Below, in pieces: positions 24,975 through 31,651 of a stretch of DNA of 31,651 nucleotides. Numbering within the stretch: the stretch's first letter is position 1; each line of letters starts with the position of its first letter. A model generated the notes under the pieces. The model was not told the DNA's origin. It saw nothing but the letters and a program-made list of their open reading frames with translations, and ran no database searches. Source of the stretch: a bacterium (GTDB lineage: Bacteria > Electryoneota > Electryoneia > Electryoneales > Electryoneaceae); assembly GCA_028278125.1 (NCBI GenBank), contig JANQEY010000036.1, forward strand, positions 1 to 31,651. Direction: 5' to 3'. Both the position numbers and the translations under genes were made by a program.

Positions 24975-24991
24975 GTAAAAAATAAAAATCC

Positions 24992-27900
24992 TCACCTGAT
25001 AATCATCAACTTCCCTGTAACTTTCTCATCATCAGGTGTTTTTACAACATAGATATACAGTCCAAATGCTACTTTCTGTCCTTCACTGTTGAGCAGATCC
25101 CAGTATTCATACCCTTCACCTGAAGATGAATAATGATCAAGAGTCCGGACTTTACGCCCGTCAACAGTATAAATCCTGATAGAACATTTCGCCGGTAAAT
25201 GCGTGAACATCACCCTGGAATCATAATCACCGGTTTCAAGTCCACTTTTAACAATAAACGGATTAGGAACAACCTTGATGTTTGATAGTTCAGAGCCGCC
25301 TATTTGTTCAGGGGCACTTGTAGTGAATTCGTATTTGACCGATTCAGAAAACGGTTTAAGCGTATGGATATAGAACTCATCTCCAACAGAAGGTGGAATT
25401 GCAGTTTCTGGACCATTTTGTGTTTTAAGGTACAATAAGCTTCCTTCGGAATTGTCGTCATCATCCCCTAACACCAGCATATCCGGCCAGTCAGCATCCG
25501 TAGTCCCCTCGTAAACATGCGGATTATAACCCGCTCCACCGGGTACAAGATCCCAGCCTAATGGTCCAAGGATATCGTCACGGTCGGCAAATGGTGGAAA
25601 TGAACGGAGATCAGATAACATCAGGAAATCGGATACAACAGTTGTTGAATCGGTATATGGATAAGGTATCCGTTCAATTTCCAGTTGCATGAAAATTTCG
25701 CCCATCGGATCCTCGCCGAATCCTGCCGCGAAATACGGCACCAGTATTGAATCTTCCGTGATGGTAATTTTCCAGTCATCCCATCCTTCAATAATTTCAT
25801 CAAACGTCCGGAAATTATCAGGATGCCTGTCTTCCGTCCACCAGTCAAAGGTACACTCTTCCCCATTCACCACCGACCAATACATAGTGTCCAACCCGGG
25901 ACCATCGACGTTTAAAGCGTTTATCCTGAAACCATCAACTACAGGCATACCGTCACCTGTGAGAGGAATTCCCATATATAAAAAGGTTTCATTTGTAAGG
26001 TTATCGGTGAATTCGGATGAGCTACGCTCCAGGTCAATTAACGTCATCAAAGGATGTGTTACCTCGATCAGGGTATCTTCTACCATATCCATATAGGTTG
26101 TATCTGTAAATTCAATCCGGTACGAATGACCGGTCAGATCAAACTCGTTGATAACTTCAATCTCCAGTTTTCCATCTGCTTCCTGTCCTGCAACCTGGTG
26201 AAGATCTATGTATGGATTAAACGGTTCGATATTGCTGCTACGGGTACCCGGAACAACACTGGCAACATTTTGTTCAAATGGCGATACTCCTCGACCCGTT
26301 TCATAGCTTGGTTCTGTAGAATCCGGGTATTCAGGGTTAAATACACCACGGTCGTAGGAGGTAAGACTATACCAGACCTCTACCCCGTTGGTAACGTCTG
26401 TATCTATATAGCTGTGCCTTAACCCGGTGTCATCACCCAGCCAGGCGTGGGCACTGGGAAAATCCGCGCTGTAGGCTGGATCGAGACCAATAATTGAATC
26501 GATAATATCACATTGGAAAATCGGCAGGAAACTTATGGGATCACCCCACCAGTTTGTAACCGGCTCACCCCAGGTTAGTCCCCTGTCATAACTCTTATAC
26601 AGCCTGTATCCTTCAAAATCACTGTACCCGGTTAAAGCGTCAATGCTGGATTCAGCCTCATCGTTCCAGTATAACCTGACTTCACCATCAGTCGGCACGG
26701 CTGTAAGATGTGGTGTAGCAGGCGGTCCGCTTCCCTGGAATTTTTTTGTTTTCCCCATGAAGTAAGCAGTTTCCAGGTTGTTTTGCAGATCTGTGGTATC
26801 TGCTCCGATAGCGATCACCATCGAAAATTCAGTGCTGTCACCCGCTGCCAGTGAAAATGGCCCGGTGGCGACCAGGAAAGTGATCTCTGCACCAGGCAAT
26901 TCATCCTTATCAACATCTTCCCACAATGAAACATCATCAAATGTTGAATCCGAACCGTGAAAATAATATTCGGGATTTTCCAACGAGGATGGTTCATTTT
27001 TAATCAGACCGGCGAATGTCTCATCCTCAACAGGTGAGTTGTCATCGTGGTAATAATGGAAAGAAGTTATTCCCGCGTTTCCAGGTGTTTTAATAAATCC
27101 GAGTCCTATAACACCCAGTGGACCAACCCACTGCTCAAAATGTGAAGAATCATCACGCTGGGGAATACCATTCAGATCCCATTTGTAAATGAACGATGGA
27201 TCATTATCAAACGGTTCGACGGCTAAAACACCTATCCTGTCATCGGCATAAAAATCAGGTTTCAGGTCAGCCTGGAATCCCGTGTAAACGTCATCAAGGT
27301 CTTCATTTCCATCATTGTGGATAAAAAACCGGAAGAATAGAAAATCTTCAGCATATGCTCGGCTGTAACTGTAGGAATGTTGTTTTATCCTTATTCCAAC
27401 ATCTTTTGTATCGGTGAATTCGCAATAGATATCACGGTCAGATGTAAATTCGTTCTCAGCATATGAACCGGGATTTTCAAGGTCAGCCCTGAATAGACCC
27501 GGCCAGAATGGTTCGCCATTATTTGTCGGCCAGGTGGCTTGCCGGTCAGAAGATGCCAGGATTGGAGAAACTCCATCGGCTGCAGTGTTTTCCTCAGTCC
27601 TGGAATCATTAAAAAGGTTCCCATTTGAGCCGTCTGCTGCTTCCCATCCAAAGTCCTGGTTAACGGATGAGGGATCATATATGGAATGAATTAATACATC
27701 GTCTGCAAGGATGATAAGGTCGACGCCAAAGCCATACTGCTGAACATCTTCAGCGTTTCTTGGCCATTGTAAAGCAGGAGCGCTTAAATGAAAATTACTG
27801 AGAATGCCGTAGTTTGAGATAACGTTCTTTATCTGTCCCTTGTCCAGTAATCCAATTCCCCTGTCTTCCAGGCTAAAAATAGCCATTTCCTGCTTAAAAG

Positions 27901-28081
27901 GTGCCTTTTTCAGTACATGAGGTCCCGGTATTAAAGGATTTTGCTCAGCCGTTCCGATGGAGCTCATCACTAAAACAAATAATACTGTATATAGAATATT
28001 GAATAGTTTCAGTAATTGGCCTTTTTTTAACATATTTTTATGATTTATTGCCATTTTTACCCCGTTTTTACCAATAGTCAT
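24992..28081 (-). CDS. Large secreted protein with fibronectin-III-like domain and C-terminal sorting (T9SS/FlgD-Ig-like) domain
   Basis: 1029 aa. Signal peptide core LLKLFNILYTVLFVLVMSSI, cut near GTAEQ (about residue 46). ATG at 28054 (residue 10) has GGGGT 5 nt upstream and may be the true start; 28033 is also possible. The central region holds LTAVPTDGEVRLYWND then a GYRLYKSYDRGLTWGEPV segment (about 475-530), a fibronectin-III-like pattern. The last 90 residues, from NIKVVPNPFIVKSG through IRIYTVDGRKVRTL to FGLYIYVVKTPDDEK and GKLMIIR, are the hallmark of FCB C-terminal sorting domains or the related FlgD-like Ig fold. No enzyme motif was found. Many members carry the motif of a large exported surface protein. 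Likely exposed at or released from the outer membrane. Confidence 0.85.
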   Translation of the reverse strand: MTIGKNGVKMAINHKNMLKKGQLLKLFNILYTVLFVLVMSSIGTAEQNPLIPGPHVLKKAPFKQEMAIFSLEDRGIGLLDKGQIKNVISNYGILSNFHLSAPALQWPRNAEDVQQYGFGVDLIILADDVLIHSIYDPSSVNQDFGWEAADGSNGNLFNDSRTEENTAADGVSPILASSDRQATWPTNNGEPFWPGLFRADLENPGSYAENEFTSDRDIYCEFTDTKDVGIRIKQHSYSYSRAYAEDFLFFRFFIHNDGNEDLDDVYTGFQADLKPDFYADDRIGVLAVEPFDNDPSFIYKWDLNGIPQRDDSSHFEQWVGPLGVIGLGFIKTPGNAGITSFHYYHDDNSPVEDETFAGLIKNEPSSLENPEYYFHGSDSTFDDVSLWEDVDKDELPGAEITFLVATGPFSLAAGDSTEFSMVIAIGADTTDLQNNLETAYFMGKTKKFQGSGPPATPHLTAVPTDGEVRLYWNDEAESSIDALTGYSDFEGYRLYKSYDRGLTWGEPVTNWWGDPISFLPIFQCDIIDSIIGLDPAYSADFPSAHAWLGDDTGLRHSYIDTDVTNGVEVWYSLTSYDRGVFNPEYPDSTEPSYETGRGVSPFEQNVASVVPGTRSSNIEPFNPYIDLHQVAGQEADGKLEIEVINEFDLTGHSYRIEFTDTTYMDMVEDTLIEVTHPLMTLIDLERSSSEFTDNLTNETFLYMGIPLTGDGMPVVDGFRINALNVDGPGLDTMYWSVVNGEECTFDWWTEDRHPDNFRTFDEIIEGWDDWKITITEDSILVPYFAAGFGEDPMGEIFMQLEIERIPYPYTDSTTVVSDFLMLSDLRSFPPFADRDDILGPLGWDLVPGGAGYNPHVYEGTTDADWPDMLVLGDDDDNSEGSLLYLKTQNGPETAIPPSVGDEFYIHTLKPFSESVKYEFTTSAPEQIGGSELSNIKVVPNPFIVKSGLETGDYDSRVMFTHLPAKCSIRIYTVDGRKVRTLDHYSSSGEGYEYWDLLNSEGQKVAFGLYIYVVKTPDDEKVTGKLMIIR

Positions 28082-28218
28082 CCGTTTCCACGCAATATTA
28101 AAATATGAAAATCATATCAAATGTATTCAGTATATAGTTTACGTTTAATATTGAAACCATCAGGTTCAATCGAGCCATAACATAATTCTCATTGCTGCAA
28201 TGATCAACAATTCCCATC

Positions 28219-28247
28219 TTGACAAGTAAATAAGTTCATAATTTGGA
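28219..28247 (+). promoter_or_regulatory. Possible promoter of the CpeT-family gene
   Basis: A perfect TTGACA at 28219-28224 lies 130 bp before the start, but the hexamer 17 nt on (TTTGGA) is a poor -10; a TAATTTGG just upstream of it resembles the Bacteroidetes -7 element instead. Weak support. The rest of the 275-bp gap (28082-28355) shows nothing clear. Confidence 0.2.
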
Positions 28248-28355
28248 TTAAATATTTCTTGTCTCTAGGTATATCTGGAAGAAATTGCTAATTGGTTATA
28301 TTAACTTTTACAGCTCAATGAGTTCAGAATATTAAGTTACATTTAAGGGAAAATC

Positions 28356-29030
28356 ATGAAAAAGCGATCAGCTAACATATTGTTATTATTGTTTTATTCA
28401 TCGTTATTTTTACTCTTTAGTTTTGGGTGGGGTTGTAAGAAACAAGACTCTGGTAATGCTGAAAACGTGACACAGGCTGGTCATCTCAAGAAACTATTAT
28501 CCATGATGACCGGATCTTTTGATTCAGCGGAACAGGCAAAACTTGATCCGGAAAATTACTATCCAATCCATTTACAGATGGTTCCGATCTGGGAGTCAAG
28601 GGACGATGGCCCCTGGTTATATGTCGAGCAGGCTCTGGAGACCACCCTTGAAAAACCATATCGTCAACGAATTTACAGGCTGAGCTCCGGAAACAATAAT
28701 ACATATCTTAGCGAGGTATACACTCTGCCGGGTGATCCTCTCAATTATGCCGGTTTTTGGCAAAAAACTGCCAATTTTGACCCAATTTCGCCCGATTCTT
28801 TGAATATTCGTGAAGGTTGCGCTATCATGCTCACGTTTAATAATGACGGCTCTTTCAGCGGATCAACAGATGGTACCTCATGCAGTAGTCAGCTTCGAGG
28901 CGCTACATATGCCACTTCTGAGGTATCGATCACAGATTCGGTTTTGATCTCATGGGACAGGGGTTGGGATTCGGACGGTAACCAGGTCTGGGGTGCAACT
29001 GAAGGTGGATACGTTTTCAGAAAAAAATGA
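28356..29030 (+). CDS. CpeT/CpcT-family lipoprotein
   Basis: 224 aa. N-terminal export signal MKKRSANILLLLFYSSLFLL, then FSFGWGC; Cys27 may be lipidated although the lipobox (GWGC) is poor. The mature part follows the CpeT/CpcT (DUF1001) pattern: HLKKLLSMMTGSFDSAEQAK (about 43-62), IHLQMVPIWESRDDGPWLYV, EQALETTLEKPYRQRIYRLS (about 91-110), then GCAIMLTFNNDGSFSGST and GATYATSEVSI. CpeT and CpcT are phycobiliprotein lyases in cyanobacteria, but members also occur in non-photosynthetic bacteria as exported proteins of unknown role, which fits here. AAGGGA precedes the ATG. It has its own terminator at 29099-29123. Confidence 0.88.
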   Translation: MKKRSANILLLLFYSSLFLLFSFGWGCKKQDSGNAENVTQAGHLKKLLSMMTGSFDSAEQAKLDPENYYPIHLQMVPIWESRDDGPWLYVEQALETTLEKPYRQRIYRLSSGNNNTYLSEVYTLPGDPLNYAGFWQKTANFDPISPDSLNIREGCAIMLTFNNDGSFSGSTDGTSCSSQLRGATYATSEVSITDSVLISWDRGWDSDGNQVWGATEGGYVFRKK

Positions 29031-29368
29031 GAAAAATCCGAATGACTATTGCCCCTAATTGATTCAATTGTTAAATTAAACACGAAAAATGCGAAATCAG
29101 GTCACGAATATCGTGACCTTTTTGCGCCTGAGGTCATAAATGAGTATTTCACATTATTCTCATTAAAGCAAAATTGTTGTTTGAAATATTTTCTCGCGCA
29201 TCATCCACGAGAGACTTCCAGGCATATTTCACAACAAATGCGAAATATGCTAAAGATTGTGATGGCAATCACTGCACAGCTTATCTCACTCAATTACATT
29301 TGTCCATCATTTGAACTTTGACTGATGAATCTATTTCAATATGGAGCTATTATATCGGAGGTGTTCTA
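29031..29368. other. Intergenic region between the CpeT-family gene and a small membrane-protein gene
   Basis: 338 bp. Holds the terminator at 29099-29123; the rest has no supported gene. A 90-codon frame at 29049-29321 lacks a ribosome site and runs through the terminator, so I do not call it. Confidence 0.5.
29099..29123 (+). terminator. Intrinsic terminator of the CpeT-family gene
   Basis: AGGTCACGA, ATA, TCGTGACCT is a perfect 9-bp stem running straight into TTTT, 70 bp after the stop at 29030. Confidence 0.85.
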
Positions 29369-29491
29369 ATGAACTTTGTATTATGGATTGTTGGCGGAGT
29401 AGCCAGTGGTTTAGCACTGGTGGGGGTAGTAGAATTGATTCAGAGTCCCGGTCGTAAACACCTGGACAGCTACCGCGAAAGCCTTGAATAG
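29369..29491 (+). CDS. 40-aa small membrane protein, unknown
   Basis: Short gene with a strong ribosome site, CGGAGGT, 7 nt before the ATG, and a stop at 29489-29491. The product begins MNFVLWIVGGVASGLALVGV, a single glycine-containing hydrophobic helix (residues 2-23), and then a polar tail rich in charge (about 17 residues, ending YRESLE). Hydrophobic helix plus charged tail suggests a small inner-membrane protein. It stands alone between the CpeT gene (with its own terminator) and a strong terminator at 29555-29607, so it forms its own transcription unit if expressed. No homologue recognised. A DNA-level argument for it is the ribosome site, the amino-acid pattern and the flanking terminators. 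Confidence 0.7.
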   Translation: MNFVLWIVGGVASGLALVGVVELIQSPGRKHLDSYRESLE

Positions 29492-29554
29492 TACATTCTA
29501 AACAATTATTACGGTTAACAAGGATAAAACATCCCGCAAAATTGTTGATAATTG

Positions 29555-29607
29555 AAATCCTTTATTTTTAGCCTGCAGAGAGCTATAAATAAAGGATTTT
29601 CTTTTTA
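29555..29607 (+). terminator. Strong intrinsic terminator after the 40-aa gene
   Basis: AAATCCTTTATTT (29555-29567) pairs with AAATAAAGGATTT (29587-29599), a perfect 13-bp stem, extended by TAG/CTA after one mismatch, and followed by TCTTTTT. It may also serve the convergent beta-helix gene ending at 29628. Confidence 0.8.
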
Positions 29608-29627
29608 CATCTGGTGTATTCAAAACA

Positions 29628-31550
29628 TCACTTCATTATTACCACTTTCCGAATATAACTCTTTTTATTATCCACTGTAGTTCTGATAAAGTAACTGCCA
29701 GATGCTAAATGTTCACCATTAAACAGGATATTAACTTGTTCGGTTGAATTTACCCCGCTTCCAATATTCCTTACTTCTCTCCCAAGTAAATCATAGATCG
29801 ATATTGCATAGTCGGAATTTATTGGCGCAGAAAATGATATGGTTCCTCCCGGATTTAATGGATTTGGATAGATTTTTACGTCATTTTCAATAATTTTCGT
29901 GGAATTTTTCGAATTATCGGACGAAAATTCAATATTTTGATCTGCAGAACAAATCCAATTGGAAACCTGGTTAGTAAAACCCAGGTTATTTGTTTCTTCA
30001 CCGAGCACGGTAAAATCAAGTGAATCCAAAGACGCCGGTTCCGGGTATAAACCTGTTATCGCCAGGTATACGTAATCGCCGGGGGGTGCATAGGCTGGCA
30101 CATTCTGGTAGGGATTCATTTCAATAGTCACACCGGCAGGAATTGTCAATCCCGTATAAAGCATCGTAGGTCCAAATTCAGTTCCATCAGGCACTATTAC
30201 AATTGTCCAGGCGTCATATTCAACCTCATTCTGCCCCAGGTTCTCTACTGTTACATTCCATCTGAATCCTCCTCCATTACCAGGAATTATAACCGGTGAG
30301 AACCACGGTTCTGCATTAACCACTAATTCATAAATAATTGGTTGGTGATAGTAATACGCACCAATATCAGGAATTGAATTGTCAGGATCTGCCTGCCCCG
30401 CCGGAGTACCTGCATCAATGCATGGTGAACCGGATGTAAGATGGAAACTAAGTTCTTCCGGATTATCAAAAAGAGGATCATGGAAAATATTAAAGAACGA
30501 ATCGCAGGAATCGCCGTTCAGGTTTACCAACTGAATCTCACCTAGGTTTTCGTCCGGATTTCCGCTGAAGTTTTCTTCCAGGTTCCCGTAAATATTGCAA
30601 AAAGAAATCTGTGCGTGTTCCTGTTCATCAACATGTATTCCACCATTAAGATTCAGGGATATTATTGTATTCTGGATGTCTGCTGCAGCGAAATTCCATG
30701 AATAGATACCACTCCCACCCGTTACTGCGTCATTTGCTACGATTGTACATCTGTCAATCAGCGGTGATGAACGACGGCAGTGAATTCCGCCACCGACATC
30801 TTCAGAAAAATTCTCCATTATCAGTGTTCCGGAGATGGTTGGGCTGCAATTAAACATATAAATACCGCCACCCCATTCGGTTCCTGTATTCCCGGATATT
30901 ACACAATCAATAATCATTGCATCAGCAGTATTAAAATATACTCCACCTCCATACGCTGAAGTATTATTATCTATGAGACACTGGACAATTGTAGCTTCGG
31001 AATGATCTGCCATATAGATACCACCGGCATCAAGTTCACCATAATTACCAGAGATAGTGCAATACTCGATCAACGGAGAAGAAGAGTCCATACATTTTAT
31101 TCCACCACCCCTTTCTCCAAGATTAATATTGTCCCTGATAAGACAGCGGCTGATTGTCGGGCTGGATTGGAAGAGAGAAATGCCACAGGAATTACTTCCC
31201 GTGATTACGCAATATTCCAGTCGTGAACTGTCCGAAGCTGAATCGCTAAAATCTATTCCACGCCATGCATCATGTCCCTGGCTTCGAACAAAGTAGATAC
31301 TGTCACCTTCCACACCGGTTGCGGTGAGATTACCGTGAATAGTAAAAACTAATCCGGTCTCAAACTCAAATACAACTCCGGGTTCGATTTCGAGCTCGGC
31401 ATCTGCTTCAACCGAAATATCCCCACTTATGGTATAAATTCCTGTTTCGATCACACCCTCAAGAGGCCCCTGGAGTTGCGCGAAACAAAGTGTTGAGTAA
31501 GGAAGTAGAAAGAAGATCAAGAGATAAATTGTTCGAAAATAGAGCTTCAT
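29628..31550 (-). CDS. Secreted right-handed beta-helix protein with C-terminal sorting domain
   Basis: 640 aa. Signal peptide MKLYFRTIYLLIFFLLPYST, cut near CFAQ (about residue 25). Residues about 30-400 are parallel beta-helix coils: repeating GGGIYMFNCSPTISGTLI, GGGIHCRRSSPLIDRCTIVA and GGVYFNTADAMIIDCVISGN patterns, as in pectin-lyase-like proteins, and the Pfam-type 'choice-of-anchor' repeats of FCB secretomes. A beta-sandwich module (about 410-520) follows, with VTVENLGQNEVEYDAW and APPGDYVYLAITGLYPE. The last 85 residues, VKIYPNPLNPGGTISFSAPI through SIYDLLGREVRNIG to GSYFIRTTVDNK and VVIMK, are a typical type A C-terminal sorting domain of type IX secretion. No catalytic residues recognised; it may bind or cut a polysaccharide. 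GGAAATGAA precedes the ATG. Confidence 0.88.
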   Translation of the reverse strand: MKLYFRTIYLLIFFLLPYSTLCFAQLQGPLEGVIETGIYTISGDISVEADAELEIEPGVVFEFETGLVFTIHGNLTATGVEGDSIYFVRSQGHDAWRGIDFSDSASDSSRLEYCVITGSNSCGISLFQSSPTISRCLIRDNINLGERGGGIKCMDSSSPLIEYCTISGNYGELDAGGIYMADHSEATIVQCLIDNNTSAYGGGVYFNTADAMIIDCVISGNTGTEWGGGIYMFNCSPTISGTLIMENFSEDVGGGIHCRRSSPLIDRCTIVANDAVTGGSGIYSWNFAAADIQNTIISLNLNGGIHVDEQEHAQISFCNIYGNLEENFSGNPDENLGEIQLVNLNGDSCDSFFNIFHDPLFDNPEELSFHLTSGSPCIDAGTPAGQADPDNSIPDIGAYYYHQPIIYELVVNAEPWFSPVIIPGNGGGFRWNVTVENLGQNEVEYDAWTIVIVPDGTEFGPTMLYTGLTIPAGVTIEMNPYQNVPAYAPPGDYVYLAITGLYPEPASLDSLDFTVLGEETNNLGFTNQVSNWICSADQNIEFSSDNSKNSTKIIENDVKIYPNPLNPGGTISFSAPINSDYAISIYDLLGREVRNIGSGVNSTEQVNILFNGEHLASGSYFIRTTVDNKKSYIRKVVIMK

Positions 31551-31651
31551 TTCATTTCCAACTAGTTGTTAATTATAACGTCAACGTCATATTATATATT
31601 ATCAATAATATACGAAGAAATAATATTAGATGCTCAGAATATTCAGAGATC

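Noticed and set aside
29049..29321. 90-codon frame after the CpeT-family gene
   Set aside because: It crosses a strong terminator, has no ribosome site, and its composition is unlike a protein.

Overview
This window looks like a chromosomal segment of a Gram-negative, flagellated bacterium of the FCB superphylum (Bacteroidetes-related), probably from a candidate phylum. The evidence is: two large secreted proteins end in PNPF/PNP-type C-terminal sorting or FlgD-like Ig domains typical of FCB secretomes; there is an LPS gene (kdsA); there is an ExbB/ExbD/TonB-like inner-membrane motor; and a flagellin sits behind a near-consensus sigma-28 promoter. Most genes carry recognisable GGAG/AGGAGG ribosome sites, unlike true Bacteroidetes. 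I cannot place the genus. LAYOUT: (1) Positions 1-11186, all on the minus strand: a probable operon read from right to left. It encodes two very large signal-peptide TPR proteins (816 and 2042 aa), a 107-aa exported protein, an ExbB/TolQ/MotA channel, two ExbD/TolR proteins and the N-terminus of a single-pass TonB/AgmX-like protein cut by the window edge. This is a trans-envelope, proton-motive-force-coupled machine whose composition recalls Tol-Pal, Ton or myxobacterial Agl/Glt systems. One of the two ExbD proteins has Asn where the proton-carrying Asp is expected. (2) 11289-11929: a 640-bp AT-rich gene-free divergent region. (3) 11930-13668 plus: kdsA and a degenerate sugar-nucleotide-epimerase-like gene. 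(4) 13706-16123: a GAF/HD-GYP cyclic-di-GMP phosphodiesterase (minus) divergent from a small lipoprotein (plus). (5) 16124-16384: two convergent intrinsic terminators sharing the same 7-nt loop. (6) 16385-21626 minus: hisS, an overlapping NAD-dependent epimerase, then aconitase. (7) 21939-23206 plus: thioredoxin with a WCAPC active site, then an EamA-family transporter whose start codon is unclear. (8) 23207-24991: sigma-28 promoter, a short flagellin, then a repeat-rich spacer. The spacer holds a tandemly duplicated 130-bp palindromic element whose stem shows compensatory base changes between copies, and an inverted third relative. (9) 24992-31550: a 1029-aa secreted protein with a C-terminal sorting-like domain (minus), a CpeT-family lipoprotein (plus), a 40-aa small membrane protein (plus), and a parallel beta-helix secreted protein with a C-terminal sorting domain (minus). 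No rRNA, tRNA, CRISPR array, transposase or phage gene was seen. All functional calls rest on motif recognition by eye; no database search was run.
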